NCBI RefSeq assembly: GCF_946480305.1
Contig: NZ_CAMLJQ010000016.1
Span: 1-64,000 of the forward strand
Direction: 5' to 3'
Source of the DNA: an uncultured Caldimonas sp.
GTDB taxonomy: Bacteria; Pseudomonadota; Gammaproteobacteria; Burkholderiales; Burkholderiaceae
Length of the DNA stretch: 64,000 nt
The position numbers were made by a program, and so were the translations under genes. The notes under the pieces were generated by a model, which made no database searches, was not told the DNA's origin, and saw only the letters and a list, made by a program, of their open reading frames with translations. Shown here in pieces: positions 8,379 through 17,190 of the stretch (positions within the stretch are counted from its first letter, which is position 1; each line of letters starts with the position of its first letter).

Positions 8379-9143
8379 TCACTCCGCCACGAAGTCTTCG
8401 GGCGACACGCTCAGCTGCACCGCGTCGGCCGCAAACAAGGTGGTGCCCGCCTCCACCGGCACGCCGCTGCCATCGGTGTTGACGTAGTCCACCACGAGCA
8501 CGGGCGCCGTCACCGGCCGGGCCAGTGCGTCGGCCTCTTCGTGCGTGGGCATGCGGCACGACACCACGCTGCGTTGGCGCACGTAGTCGTCGACACCGAA
8601 GGCCCGCAGGGCACCGGTGATCGAGCGCGTGCTGCCGAAGGTCCGGGCCATGCCGGCAAAGCGCGCCGCAGGAAACACGTTGGTGCTGATGCCGACCGGC
8701 CGACCACGCACCACCGCCCGCGTGTGCAGCACTTCCACGCGGTCCTTCGGGTGGATGCGCAGCGGCTGCGCCCAGGCCCCGGCATCTTCGACGCTGGCCG
8801 CGCGCAACTCGCGGCGCGCCTGCTCGCCGCTCTCGGCCAGGTTCTGTGTGAGGCGTGTGCGGCGTTGCAGTGCGTAGTCGAGCACCAGCTCACGCACGAA
8901 GGTGCCGCGGCCGTGCACCACACGCACGAAGCCGCTTTCAGCCAGCGATCTCACCGCCTGCCGCAGCGTGTGGCGGTTCACGGCAAAGCGCTCGGCCAGC
9001 GCGGTCTCGTTCGGCAGCCGCTCGCCGGGCTGGAAGCGGCCCGCAGCGATGTCGTCGCGCAAGGCCTGCGCGATCGCCTCCCATCGCCGCGACGGCGCTT
9101 CGATGGCCGCCGCTTCGGGCGGGAGCAAGGGGTCGTTGAGCAT
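8379..9143 (-). CDS. phnF: GntR-family phosphonate operon repressor PhnF
   Basis: A 254-residue GntR/HutC-type regulator. A winged HTH occupies residues 20-85 (RLPNETALAERFAVNRHTLR, then ESGFVRVVHGRGTFVRE) and a UTRA ligand-binding domain residues 105-250. It is divergent from phnG, the expected place for PhnF. A CATCTAGATGAC motif precedes phnG and recurs before phnC at the other end of the locus. The start (MLNDPLLPPEA) is the first Met that gives normal length; a longer open frame upstream is not supported. Confidence 0.9.
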   Translation of the reverse strand: MLNDPLLPPEAAAIEAPSRRWEAIAQALRDDIAAGRFQPGERLPNETALAERFAVNRHTLRQAVRSLAESGFVRVVHGRGTFVRELVLDYALQRRTRLTQNLAESGEQARRELRAASVEDAGAWAQPLRIHPKDRVEVLHTRAVVRGRPVGISTNVFPAARFAGMARTFGSTRSITGALRAFGVDDYVRQRSVVSCRMPTHEEADALARPVTAPVLVVDYVNTDGSGVPVEAGTTLFAADAVQLSVSPEDFVAE

Positions 9144-9271
9144 GCGGTTCCTGTTCTTTCTCTTGCAGCGCTTCGTGCGCAGCCTTCGTGCAACGCTCTC
9201 GTGGAGCCGGGTGCAAAAAAAGTTCAACAAACTGTCATCAAGGCCGCGCACACTGGGCAGCATCTTAGAGA

Positions 9272-9283
9272 CATCTAGATGAC
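9272..9283. promoter_or_regulatory. Putative PhnF operator upstream of phnG
   Basis: The 12-mer CATCTAGATGAC includes the perfect 10-bp palindrome CATCTAGATG and lies 6 bp before the phnG start in the phnF-phnG divergent region. The same word with one substitution (CATCTAGACGAC, 19093-19104) precedes phnC about 9.8 kb away at the other end of the locus. Two near-identical palindromic sites at exactly the two outward promoters of one regulon suggest a shared operator. Binding itself is inferred. Confidence 0.55.
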
Positions 9284-9289
9284 AAGCCG

Positions 9290-9772
9290 ATGTCAGACCG
9301 CACTGCTCACCCCTCGCACATGCCGCAACGCCAAGCCTGGCTGCGCACCCTCGCCCGCGCCACCACCGACGAGCTGCGCCGCCTCGCCGCCCCGGTGGCC
9401 GACACGCAGCACCACCGCTGGCTGCGCGCGCCGGAAACCGGCCTGGTGATGCTGCGCGGGCGCATCGGCAACACCGGCGATCGCTTCAACATCGGCGAGG
9501 CCACCGTCACGCGCTGCGTGGTGCGCATCGCGAGCCCTGAAGGCGGCAACGCCGCCGGCGTGGGCTACGTGCTCGGCCGCGACGAGCAGCGTGCCCGCTG
9601 GATCGCCTGCATCGATGCGCTGCTGCAGATCGGCCCCTGCCACGCCGACGTGATGCAGCGCGTGGTCGAGCCGCTCGCTGCACTGGCTCGCCGGCGGCAC
9701 GCCACGGAGCACGCCGCCGCGGCGGCGAGCCGCGTGCAGTTCTACACCCTGCAACCGGAGGTGAACCCATGA
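9290..9772 (+). CDS. phnG: C-P lyase subunit PhnG
   Basis: A 160-residue PhnG. The central block (GEATVTRCVVRIASPEG, GVGYVLGRD) and length match the family. With PhnH, PhnI and PhnL or PhnK it forms the core that couples methylphosphonate-type substrates to ATP, giving the ribose triphosphate intermediate. It is the first gene of the rightward phnGHIJ-GNAT-KLM run, and its stop overlaps the phnH start by 4 bp. A probable PhnF site lies immediately upstream. Confidence 0.93.
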   Translation: MSDRTAHPSHMPQRQAWLRTLARATTDELRRLAAPVADTQHHRWLRAPETGLVMLRGRIGNTGDRFNIGEATVTRCVVRIASPEGGNAAGVGYVLGRDEQRARWIACIDALLQIGPCHADVMQRVVEPLAALARRRHATEHAAAAASRVQFYTLQPEVNP

Positions 9773-10482
9773 ACCTCGCGACCACCCCTGCCCTGGCGGA
9801 CCTGCCGCCCGGCTTCGCCGACGCGGTGCACGGCACGCAGACCAGCTTCCGCTGCCTGCTCGACGCGATGGCCCGCCCCGGCCGCGTGCAATCGCTCGAA
9901 GCCGCGACGCTGCACGAACTGCAGTTTCCAGAGGCGATCAGCCCGGCGATGGCGGCGCTGCTGCTGACGCTCTGCGATGTCGACACACGCGTGTGGATCA
10001 GCCCGGCTTTCGGCGACGGTGCCGCGCAGGTGCATGCGTTCGGCCGCTTCCACACCGGACTGGTGGCCGTGGACGACCCGCGCCGCGCGGACTTCGCCTT
10101 CATGCCGGCCAGCGACGCGCCCGAGCGCACGCTGCGCGAACTGCCGCACGGAAGCGACGAAGTGCCGCAGGACGGCGCCACGCTGGTGATCGACACGCCC
10201 TTGTTGACCGCGGTGGAAGAAGACGCCGCCGGCCGCCTCGCCTCGCTGCTGCATCCCGAGGATGCCGACCCCACGCCGTGGGTGCGACTCACCGGCCCCG
10301 GTGTGCAGCACGCGCACCGGCTCGCGGTCGGCGGCCTCAGCCTCGCGTTCTGGCGCACCCGGCTGGCGTTGCAGCCCGCCTTCCCGCGCGGCGTGGACGT
10401 GGTGTTCACCTGCGGCGAGCGCATGGCCGCCGTGCCGCGCTCGACGCTCGTCGAGCCGCTGCCTGCCCCGGAAAGGAACTGA
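9769..10482 (+). CDS. phnH: C-P lyase subunit PhnH
   Basis: A 237-residue PhnH with the family start (GFADAVHGTQTSFRCLLDAMARPG), where the FR-x-LLxAMARPG phrase is diagnostic. PhnH is a non-catalytic or structural partner of the PhnGHIJ core complex. It overlaps phnG by 4 bp (ATGA) and is followed 1 bp later by phnI, indicating translational coupling. Confidence 0.93.
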   Translation: MNLATTPALADLPPGFADAVHGTQTSFRCLLDAMARPGRVQSLEAATLHELQFPEAISPAMAALLLTLCDVDTRVWISPAFGDGAAQVHAFGRFHTGLVAVDDPRRADFAFMPASDAPERTLRELPHGSDEVPQDGATLVIDTPLLTAVEEDAAGRLASLLHPEDADPTPWVRLTGPGVQHAHRLAVGGLSLAFWRTRLALQPAFPRGVDVVFTCGERMAAVPRSTLVEPLPAPERN

Positions 10483-10483
10483 G

Positions 10484-11605
10484 ATGTACATCGCCGTCAA
10501 AGGAGGCGAACGCGCCATCAAGGCCTCCTACCACTTGCTCGAGGCCGCACGCCGGGGCGACACGGCCGTGCCGGAGCTGCAGACGGGTCAGTTGCAGCAG
10601 CAACTGCGCCTGCTGGTCGACCGCGTGATGGCCGAGGCGTCGCTGCACGATCGGGAGCTGGCAGCCCTTGCACTGAAGCAGGCGCAGGGCGACGTGATCG
10701 AGGCGGTGTTCCTGCTGCGCGCCTATCGCAGCACGCTGCCGCGCTTCGGCTACGGCGAGCCGCTCGATACGTCTCGCATGCGCGCCGGCCGGCGCATCTG
10801 CGCGGTGTTCAAGGACGTGCCCGGTGGCCAGTTGCTGGGGCCCACCTACGACTACACACAGCGGCTGCTCGATTTCACGCTGCTGGGCTCTACCGCCGAC
10901 CCTGAGCCGCTGCCCGGCCCTGCGGACGCACCGGCCGAAGCGCTGCCCAGCGCCCTCGACACGCTGGCCGCCGAAGGGTTGATCGAGCCCGTCCAACCGA
11001 GCCCGGGCGACCCCGAGCCGCCCGACATCACGCGTGTACCGCCGAGCTACCCGCTGCCTCGCACCGCCCGGCTGCAGATGCTGGCGCGCGGCGACGAAGG
11101 CTGGGTGCTCGGCATGGCCTACTCCACGCAACGCGGCTATGCCAACACCCACCCGTTCGCCGGCGAGATCCGTGTGGGTCACGTGCCGGTGGAGATCGTG
11201 CCCGACGAACTGGGCTTCCCTATCGAGATCGGCGAGGTCGAACTGACCGAGTGCCAGATGATCAACCAGTTCACCGGCAGCGCCGAGGTGCCGGCGCAGT
11301 TCACGCGCGGCTACGGGCTCGCTTTCGGCCGCAGCGAGCGCAAGGCGATGGCGATGTCGCTGGTCGACCGCGTGATGCGTGCCGACGAGTTCGGTGAAGA
11401 CCGCACCAGCCCCTCGCAGGACCAGGAGTTCGTGCTGCCGCATTCGGACAACGTCGAGGCCTCCGGCTTCGTGCAGCACCTGAAGCTGCCGCACTACGTG
11501 ACGTTCGAGAGCGAGCTGCAACTCATCCGCAAGCTGCGCGAAGACGCCGCTGCCCGGTCCGACAGCGCACCTGTCGCCACGCCGCAGGAGCTGTACGCCA
11601 AATGA
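10484..11605 (+). CDS. phnI: C-P lyase core subunit PhnI
   Basis: A 373-residue PhnI. The family opening MYIAVKGGERAIKASYHLL and the region GYANTHPFAGEIRVGHVPVE are recognisable. PhnI carries the nucleosidase activity that, with the other subunits, exchanges adenine of ATP for the phosphonate at ribose C1. It starts 1 bp after phnH and overlaps phnJ by 4 bp. A Pro/Asp/Glu-rich stretch near residues 145-180 is probably a flexible insertion. Confidence 0.94.
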   Translation: MYIAVKGGERAIKASYHLLEAARRGDTAVPELQTGQLQQQLRLLVDRVMAEASLHDRELAALALKQAQGDVIEAVFLLRAYRSTLPRFGYGEPLDTSRMRAGRRICAVFKDVPGGQLLGPTYDYTQRLLDFTLLGSTADPEPLPGPADAPAEALPSALDTLAAEGLIEPVQPSPGDPEPPDITRVPPSYPLPRTARLQMLARGDEGWVLGMAYSTQRGYANTHPFAGEIRVGHVPVEIVPDELGFPIEIGEVELTECQMINQFTGSAEVPAQFTRGYGLAFGRSERKAMAMSLVDRVMRADEFGEDRTSPSQDQEFVLPHSDNVEASGFVQHLKLPHYVTFESELQLIRKLREDAAARSDSAPVATPQELYAK

Positions 11606-12459
11606 AGATGAACGACACCCCCACCACGCCCGCGCCGCTGGCCGGCTACAACTTCGCCTACCTCGACGAGCGCACCAAGCGCATGATCCGCCGCGCGATC
11701 CTGAAGGCAGTGGCCATCCCCGGCCACCAGGTGCCGTTCGGCTCGCGCGAGATGCCGCTCGCTTACGGCTGGGGCACCGGCGGCATCCAGGTCACGGCAG
11801 CCATCATCGGCCGCGCCGACGTGCTGAAGGTGATCGACCAGGGCTCGGACGACACCACCAACGCGGTCAACATCCGCCACTTCTTTGCACGCACCACCGG
11901 CGTGAAGACAACCGAACGCACGCGGGAAGCGACGCTGATCCAGACGCGCCACCGCATCCCCGAGGCGCCGTTGAACGAAGCGCAGACGCTCGTCTACCAG
12001 GTGCCGCAGCCCGAGCCGCTCTACAAGCTGGAGCCGCGCCGCGGCGAGACGCTGAAACTGCACGCGCATCGCGAATACGGCCTGATGAACGTGAAGCTCT
12101 ATGAAGACATCGCCCACTGGGGCCGCATCGAGACCACCTACGACTATCCGGTGCTGGTGAACGGCCGCTACGTGATGGCGCCTTCGCCCATCCCCAAGTT
12201 CGACAACCCGAAGATGGACCGCATGCCGGCACTGCAATTGTTCGGCGCCGGACGCGAGAAGCGCATCTACGCAGTGCCGCCCTACACCGACGTGAAAAGC
12301 CTCGATTTCGAGGACCACCCGTTCCGCGCCGAACACCCTGGCCATGCCTGCGCGCTGTGCGGCTGCACCACCAGCTACCTCGATGAAGTGGTGATGGACG
12401 GCGGCGAGACGATGTGGACCTGTTCCGACACGGACTGGTGCCGGGAGCAGCGCGCATGA
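11602..12459 (+). CDS. phnJ: Alpha-D-ribose 1-methylphosphonate 5-phosphate C-P lyase PhnJ
   Basis: A 285-residue radical-SAM enzyme that breaks the C-P bond and releases methane (for methylphosphonate) and the cyclic ribose phosphate. The C-terminal cluster motif is visible: CALC, then 20 residues, then CSDTDWC, giving Cys-x2-Cys-x20-Cys-x5-Cys. The well-known E. coli arrangement has 21 residues in the long gap, so this protein appears to lack one residue in the DGGETMW loop. The last Cys is the expected thiyl-radical residue. Overlaps phnI and the downstream GNAT gene (ATGA). Confidence 0.95.
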   Translation: MKMNDTPTTPAPLAGYNFAYLDERTKRMIRRAILKAVAIPGHQVPFGSREMPLAYGWGTGGIQVTAAIIGRADVLKVIDQGSDDTTNAVNIRHFFARTTGVKTTERTREATLIQTRHRIPEAPLNEAQTLVYQVPQPEPLYKLEPRRGETLKLHAHREYGLMNVKLYEDIAHWGRIETTYDYPVLVNGRYVMAPSPIPKFDNPKMDRMPALQLFGAGREKRIYAVPPYTDVKSLDFEDHPFRAEHPGHACALCGCTTSYLDEVVMDGGETMWTCSDTDWCREQRA

Positions 12460-12917
12460 CGGCCGGGCTCACGTTCCGCACGGCCTCGGCCGACGACGTA
12501 CCGGCCGTGCTGGCGCTCTTTGAGGCCGCCGGCATCGACCCGCCGGGCACCGCGGACCTGGACCTTGCACGCGCCACCTTCGAGCGCATGCAACGCCACC
12601 CCGACCACCGGGTGTGGCTGGCGCTGCTGGACGGCGAGATCGTCGGCACCTTCGCGCTTGCGATCATGGACAACCTCGGCCACCGCTGCGCACCGTCCGC
12701 CCTGGTCGAGGACGTCGCGGTGCACCCGGCATGCCAGGGCCGGGGCGTCGGCCGGCAGATGATCGGCCACGCGATCGGGCAGGCCCGCTCGAAGGGCTGC
12801 TACAAGCTCGCGCTCTCTTCCAACGCAGTGCGCACCGGCGCGCACGCCTTCTATGAACGCCTGGGCTTCCAACCCCATGGCATCAGCTTTGTGGTGGAGC
12901 TCGATGGACCACGATGA
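12456..12917 (+). CDS. GNAT N-acetyltransferase within the phn operon (PhnO-like role possible)
   Basis: A 153-residue acetyltransferase with GNAT motif A visible (VEDVAVHPACQGRGVGRQMI, where QGRGVG binds acetyl-CoA) and the C-terminal FYERLGF motif. It overlaps phnJ by 4 bp and the chosen phnK start by 14 bp, so it is embedded in the C-P lyase operon. By position it may acetylate aminoalkylphosphonates, as PhnO does, to allow their use or detoxify them. Sequence relation to PhnO cannot be judged without an alignment, so no symbol is given. Confidence 0.82.
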   Translation: MTAGLTFRTASADDVPAVLALFEAAGIDPPGTADLDLARATFERMQRHPDHRVWLALLDGEIVGTFALAIMDNLGHRCAPSALVEDVAVHPACQGRGVGRQMIGHAIGQARSKGCYKLALSSNAVRTGAHAFYERLGFQPHGISFVVELDGPR

Positions 12918-13692
12918 CATGAACGCCCCGCTGTTGCGGGTCAATGCACTCGGCCACCGCTTCGACGCGATGTGGGCGGTGCGCGAAGCGAGCTTCGAGC
13001 TGTACCCCGGCGAGGTGCTCGCGATCGTCGGCGAGTCGGGCTCCGGCAAGTCGACACTGCTGGGCTGCATCGCCGGGCGTCTGACCCCCGCGGAAGGTTC
13101 GGTGACCTACCGCGGCGCCGACGGCCGCTGGCTCGATGTGCACCGCATCGACGAGGCCGAGCGCCGCCTGCTGGCGCGCACCGAGTGGGGCTACGTGGAG
13201 CAGAACGCGGCCGACGGGCTGCGCATGAACGTCAGTGCCGGCGCCAACATCGGCGAGCGTCTGATGGGGCTGGGCGCGCGGCACTACGGTCGGCTGCGCG
13301 GCGAGGCCACGCAGTGGATGGGCCGGGTGGAACTCGACAGCCAGCGCATCGACGATCTGCCGCGCGAGTTTTCCGGCGGCATGCGCCAGCGGCTGCAGAT
13401 CGCACGCAACCTCGTCACACGTCCGCGCCTGGTGCTGATGGACGAACCCACTTCGGGGCTCGACGTGTCGGTGCAGGCGAAGCTGCTCGACCTGATCCGC
13501 CTGCTGGTGGCGCGCATGCACCTGGCCGCGATCATCGTCACGCACGACCTCGGCGTGGCCCGGCTGCTGGCGCACCGCACGATGGTGATGCGGCAGGGAC
13601 GCGTCGTCGAGCAGGGGCTCACCGATCGCGTGCTCGATGACCCGCAACATGCGTACACGCAATTGCTCGTGTCGTCTGTCGTCGCACCGTAA
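12904..13692 (+). CDS. phnK: C-P lyase ATP-binding protein PhnK
   Basis: About 262 residues of ABC-type ATPase: Walker A GESGSGKST, signature FSGGMRQR, Walker B LVLMDEPTSGLD, then the switch His in IIVTHDLG. PhnK binds the PhnGHIJ core rather than a membrane permease. The start is uncertain between ATG 12904 (GGAG just upstream, overlapping the GNAT gene by 14 bp) and ATG 12919 (MNAPLLRVNALG); a more distal in-frame ATG at 12853 would overlap the GNAT gene deeply and is not favoured. It is followed by phnL after a short gap. Confidence 0.92.
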   Translation: MDHDDMNAPLLRVNALGHRFDAMWAVREASFELYPGEVLAIVGESGSGKSTLLGCIAGRLTPAEGSVTYRGADGRWLDVHRIDEAERRLLARTEWGYVEQNAADGLRMNVSAGANIGERLMGLGARHYGRLRGEATQWMGRVELDSQRIDDLPREFSGGMRQRLQIARNLVTRPRLVLMDEPTSGLDVSVQAKLLDLIRLLVARMHLAAIIVTHDLGVARLLAHRTMVMRQGRVVEQGLTDRVLDDPQHAYTQLLVSSVVAP

Positions 13693-13752
13693 GTCATGGA
13701 CCACCGCCTGCGCGCTTCGCGCGCCGCAACGGTTGCCTACGAAAGATCCGAC

Positions 13753-14490
13753 ATGAACAGAGATTCCAGTGTGCTGCCCGCCATCGAGGTGCGTGGCCTG
13801 AGCAAGACCTTCACGCTGCACCTGCGCGGTGGCCAGCAACTGCCGGTGTTGCGCTGCTTCGAGATGGAGGTCTACCCGGGCGAATGCGTGGCACTCGTGG
13901 GCGCGTCCGGCCAAGGCAAGTCGACGCTGATGAAATGCCTGTACGGCAGCTACGGCTGCGAACAGGGCCACATCGTGATGCGCTCGCATGACCGCAGCGT
14001 GGACCTCGCTCACGCCACGCCACGCGAGGTGCTGCAATGGCGCCGCAACGGCATCAGCTACGTGAGTCAGTTCCTGCGCGCGGTGCCGCGTGTCTCGGCG
14101 CTCGACGTGGTCGCCGAGCGCCTGCTGGAAAACACCGCCGATGAAGCCTGCGAGCTGGACGACGCGCACCACGAGCAGCGTGCAGCCGCGGCGCGTGAAC
14201 AGGCTCAGGCGCTGCTCGCGCGACTCAACCTGCCGCCTGCGCTGTGGGAGCTGCCGCCGGCCACCTTTTCCGGCGGCGAGCAGCAACGTGTCAACATTGC
14301 GCGTGGTTTCATCAAGCCGACGCCGGTGCTGCTGCTCGACGAACCCACCGCGTCGCTGGATGCCGCCAACCGGCGCATCGTGATGCAATTGATCGACGAG
14401 GCCAAGGCACGCGGCGCGGCCATCGTCGGCATCTTCCACGACGAAGAGGTACGCGACGCGGTCGCGACCCGCCTCGTCGGCTTCGCGTGA
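13753..14490 (+). CDS. phnL: C-P lyase ATP-binding protein PhnL
   Basis: A 245-residue ABC ATPase. Walker A is GASGQGKST (the Gln variant common in PhnL), the signature is FSGGEQQR, Walker B is VLLLDEPTASLD, and the PhnL-type IFHDEEVRDAVATR follows. It is needed for the ATP-dependent first step together with PhnGHI. The start at MNRDSSVLPAIEVRGLSKTF fits family length; an ATG at 13696 would add 19 unmatched residues. Its stop overlaps a GTG just before phnM. Confidence 0.92.
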   Translation: MNRDSSVLPAIEVRGLSKTFTLHLRGGQQLPVLRCFEMEVYPGECVALVGASGQGKSTLMKCLYGSYGCEQGHIVMRSHDRSVDLAHATPREVLQWRRNGISYVSQFLRAVPRVSALDVVAERLLENTADEACELDDAHHEQRAAAAREQAQALLARLNLPPALWELPPATFSGGEQQRVNIARGFIKPTPVLLLDEPTASLDAANRRIVMQLIDEAKARGAAIVGIFHDEEVRDAVATRLVGFA

Positions 14491-14501
14491 ACGGACACAC
14501 G

Positions 14502-15641
14502 ATGACAGAACAGATCCTCACCAACGCCCGCATCGTGCTCGCTGGCGAAGTGGTACACGGCAGCGTGCAACTGCGTGACGGGCGCATCGCCGCCATCGAC
14601 AGCGGCGCCACATCCGTGCCCGGCGCGCTCGACCTCGACGGTGATCACCTGCTGCCCGGCCTCGTGGAAGTGCACACCGACAACCTCGAGCGCCACGTGA
14701 TGCCGCGCCCCCGCGTGTTCTTTCCGGCACAGCCGGCGGTGCAGTCGCACGACTCGGAGATCGCCGCGGCCGGCATCACGACGGTGTTCGACGCGATCGG
14801 CGTCGGCGACCCGTACGACGAAGGCTTCCGCGCACGCGACCAGAGCGCACTGCTCGCGGTGCTCGACCTGCTCGAAGACGCCGGCGTGCTGCGCGCGCGA
14901 CATTACGTGCACATCCGCTGCGAGCTGCCGGCCCCCAATGCCCGCGAGTTGTTCGAACCCTTCGCGCGGCACCCGCGCATGAAGCTGCTCTCGCTGATGG
15001 ACCACACACCCGGCCAGCGGCAGTGGAACGACATCGAGCACGCCCGCATCTACTACACCGGCAAGAAAGGCTGGAGCCAGGCCAAGTTCGAGGAAGAGCT
15101 GCGCCTCGCGCCGCAGCGGCAGGCCGACCACGCCGAGCCCAACCGGCGCTGGTTCGTCGACTTCGCACGAGAGCACGGCGTGGCGCTCGCCACGCACGAC
15201 GACACCACGACCACGCATGTGGACGAAGCACTGGCGCTCGGCGCCGCGATGAGCGAGTTCCCGACCACGATGGCGGCCGCACAGCGCGCCAAGGAACTGG
15301 GTCTCGCCACCATCGCGGGCGCTCCCAACGTGGTGCGCGGTGGCTCGCACTCGGGCAACGTGGCCGCGATGGACCTGGCGCGCGCCGGCGTGCTCGACGT
15401 GCTGTCGTCCGACTACGTGCCTGCGAGCCTGCTGAACGCTGCGTGGCGGCTGCACCAGGAAGGCGGCTTCTCGCTGAGCGAGGCCGTCAACGTGGTGAGC
15501 CGCAACCCGGCACGCGCCACCGGCCTGCACGACCGTGGCGAGATCGCCTGCGGGCTGCTGGCCGACGTGGTGCGGGTGCGCGAAGTGGCCGGCCGGCCGG
15601 TGGTGCGCTGCACCTGGCGCGGCGGCGAACGGGTGGTGTGA
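14502..15641 (+). CDS. phnM: Alpha-D-ribose 1-methylphosphonate 5-triphosphate diphosphatase PhnM
   Basis: A 379-residue amidohydrolase, the family's usual length. Metal-site blocks are visible: VEVHTDNLERHVMPRP (about residue 55), ALATHDDTTTTH (about 230) and GAPNVVRGGSHSGN (about 275). PhnM removes pyrophosphate from the ribose phosphonate triphosphate to give the PhnJ substrate. An in-frame GTG at 14487 overlapping the phnL stop is an alternative start. Last gene of the rightward run; it converges on the HD gene 67 bp away. Confidence 0.94.
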   Translation: MTEQILTNARIVLAGEVVHGSVQLRDGRIAAIDSGATSVPGALDLDGDHLLPGLVEVHTDNLERHVMPRPRVFFPAQPAVQSHDSEIAAAGITTVFDAIGVGDPYDEGFRARDQSALLAVLDLLEDAGVLRARHYVHIRCELPAPNARELFEPFARHPRMKLLSLMDHTPGQRQWNDIEHARIYYTGKKGWSQAKFEEELRLAPQRQADHAEPNRRWFVDFAREHGVALATHDDTTTTHVDEALALGAAMSEFPTTMAAAQRAKELGLATIAGAPNVVRGGSHSGNVAAMDLARAGVLDVLSSDYVPASLLNAAWRLHQEGGFSLSEAVNVVSRNPARATGLHDRGEIACGLLADVVRVREVAGRPVVRCTWRGGERVV

Positions 15642-15708
15642 ACCGTGAGGCGGGTCCGGTCACGCGCGCGTCATCGCGTGCGTACCGTATGCCGATGGGG
15701 TTGCGGCC

Positions 15709-16317
15709 TCACACGGCGCTGATCGGCCCGATACCCATCCGCGCGGCAAGACCCGGCCGCGTCTTCACGCTCTCTGCCACCCCCAGGTAGTACGCGAGCG
15801 AAGGCGTGGCCTTGCCCGGCTCCTTCGCCAGGTCGTCCCAGCGGCGCAGTTGCACCGCGTCCATCGCGAAAGGTCGGGCCTCGAAGTCGCTGGCCTCCTC
15901 CGGCGACATGACGCCTCCCTGCAGCGCCAGTGTGTGCACCGAGGCAGCCGACAAGCCGTGGAAGTAGGCCGGCTCGCGCGAACACAGGTAACGCTTGGCC
16001 TGCACGTGCAGGCGAATCGGCTCGGTCACCGCCGGGCCGAAGTCGGCGCACAGCAGGTCCAGCGCACGCACTTCGTGGCGATCGTCTTCGTCGTCCGCCA
16101 CCGGCTCATCCATCAACAGGTGACCCAGGTCGTGCAGCAGCGCGGCCGTGACCAGCTCTTCGGTTGCATGCGCCCACTCCGCCAGTTGCGCGCACTGCAA
16201 CGCATGGGCCAGCGCGGTCACGCGCTCGGCGTGGGCGCTGCTGTAGAGCCGCTGCCCGCGCGCGAGGTAGATCGCCTCGATGCGCTGCAGCACGGACTCG
16301 TCGTCCATCCATTCCAT
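15709..16317 (-). CDS. Phosphonate-operon HD-domain protein (PhnZ-like oxygenase family)
   Basis: A 202-residue HD-domain protein with the metal motif LLHDLGHLL near residue 60, an upstream His in the HAERV segment and downstream His residues (IRLHVQAKRYL, YFHGLS). These fit the family of phosphonate-degradation HDIG proteins that includes PhnZ, a mixed-valent di-iron oxygenase cleaving 2-amino-1-hydroxyethylphosphonate. No PhnY dioxygenase is seen nearby, so the substrate is open. The start has AAGGAG at correct spacing and lies 22 bp after phnE, making it the last gene of the phnCDE unit. Confidence 0.82.
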   Translation of the reverse strand: MEWMDDESVLQRIEAIYLARGQRLYSSAHAERVTALAHALQCAQLAEWAHATEELVTAALLHDLGHLLMDEPVADDEDDRHEVRALDLLCADFGPAVTEPIRLHVQAKRYLCSREPAYFHGLSAASVHTLALQGGVMSPEEASDFEARPFAMDAVQLRRWDDLAKEPGKATPSLAYYLGVAESVKTRPGLAARMGIGPISAV

Positions 16318-16339
16318 GACACCGCTCCTTGGGCCGGAC

Positions 16340-17155
16340 TCAGAGCAGCCGCCTGCGCAGCGCCGACGACAGCACGTCGATCACCGAGACGGTGACGATC
16401 AGCATCAGCAGCACCGCCGCAGTCTCGGCGTACTGGAAGCCGCGGATCACATCCCACAGCACCATGCCGATGCCGCCGGCACCGACCATGCCCACCACCG
16501 ATGCCGAGCGCACGTTGGCCTCGAAGCGGTAGAGCGAGTACGAGATCCACAACGGCATCACCTGCGGGATCACGCCGTAGAGGATCTCCTCGATCGGCCG
16601 GGCGCCGGTGGCGCGGATGCCTTCGACCGGCTGCGGGTCGATCGCCTCCACCGCCTCGGAGAACAGCTTCGCGAGCGTGCCGGTCGTGTGCACCCACAGC
16701 GCCAGCACGCCGGCAAACGGCCCCAGGCCGACCGCGACGACGAACAGCAGCGCGAACACCATCTCGTTGATCGCGCGGCAGCCATCGAGCAACCGGCGCA
16801 CCGGCTGGTACACCCACCAAGGCACGATGTTGCTCGAGGCCAGCAACCCGAGCGGCACCGCGCAGACGATCGCCAGCGCCGTGCCCCACACGGCGATCTG
16901 CAGCGTCACGAGCAGCTCGCTCGCGTAGTGCTGCCAGTCCCGAAAGCTCGGCGGGAAGAAGCCGAACAGGTACTCCGCCATGTTGCCCGAGTCGCTCAGC
17001 AGGTCGAGCGGCCGCAGGTCCGCTCCCTTCCACGATCCGGCCAGCATGGCCAGCACGAGCGCCCACAGCAGCAGGGTTCCCAACGACGTCTTCGGTGCTG
17101 CAGGCAGCAAGGGTGCGTCCGCGACCTGCCGCGGCGCTATGGTTTGTGTGTTCAT
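16340..17155 (-). CDS. phnE: Phosphonate ABC transporter permease PhnE
   Basis: A 271-residue inner-membrane permease with about six hydrophobic segments and the EAA-like loop ([20 protein letters not shown] near residue 180) that contacts the ATPase PhnC. The start is the ATG at 17155 ([11 protein letters not shown]), 35 bp after phnD; the much longer open frame running back through phnD is an artefact. It imports phosphonates with PhnC and PhnD. Confidence 0.94.
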   Translation of the reverse strand: MNTQTIAPRQVADAPLLPAAPKTSLGTLLLWALVLAMLAGSWKGADLRPLDLLSDSGNMAEYLFGFFPPSFRDWQHYASELLVTLQIAVWGTALAIVCAVPLGLLASSNIVPWWVYQPVRRLLDGCRAINEMVFALLFVVAVGLGPFAGVLALWVHTTGTLAKLFSEAVEAIDPQPVEGIRATGARPIEEILYGVIPQVMPLWISYSLYRFEANVRSASVVGMVGAGGIGMVLWDVIRGFQYAETAAVLLMLIVTVSVIDVLSSALRRRLL

Positions 17156-17190
17156 GACGGGCAACAGCAGGCGCAGCAAGATCGTGCTTC

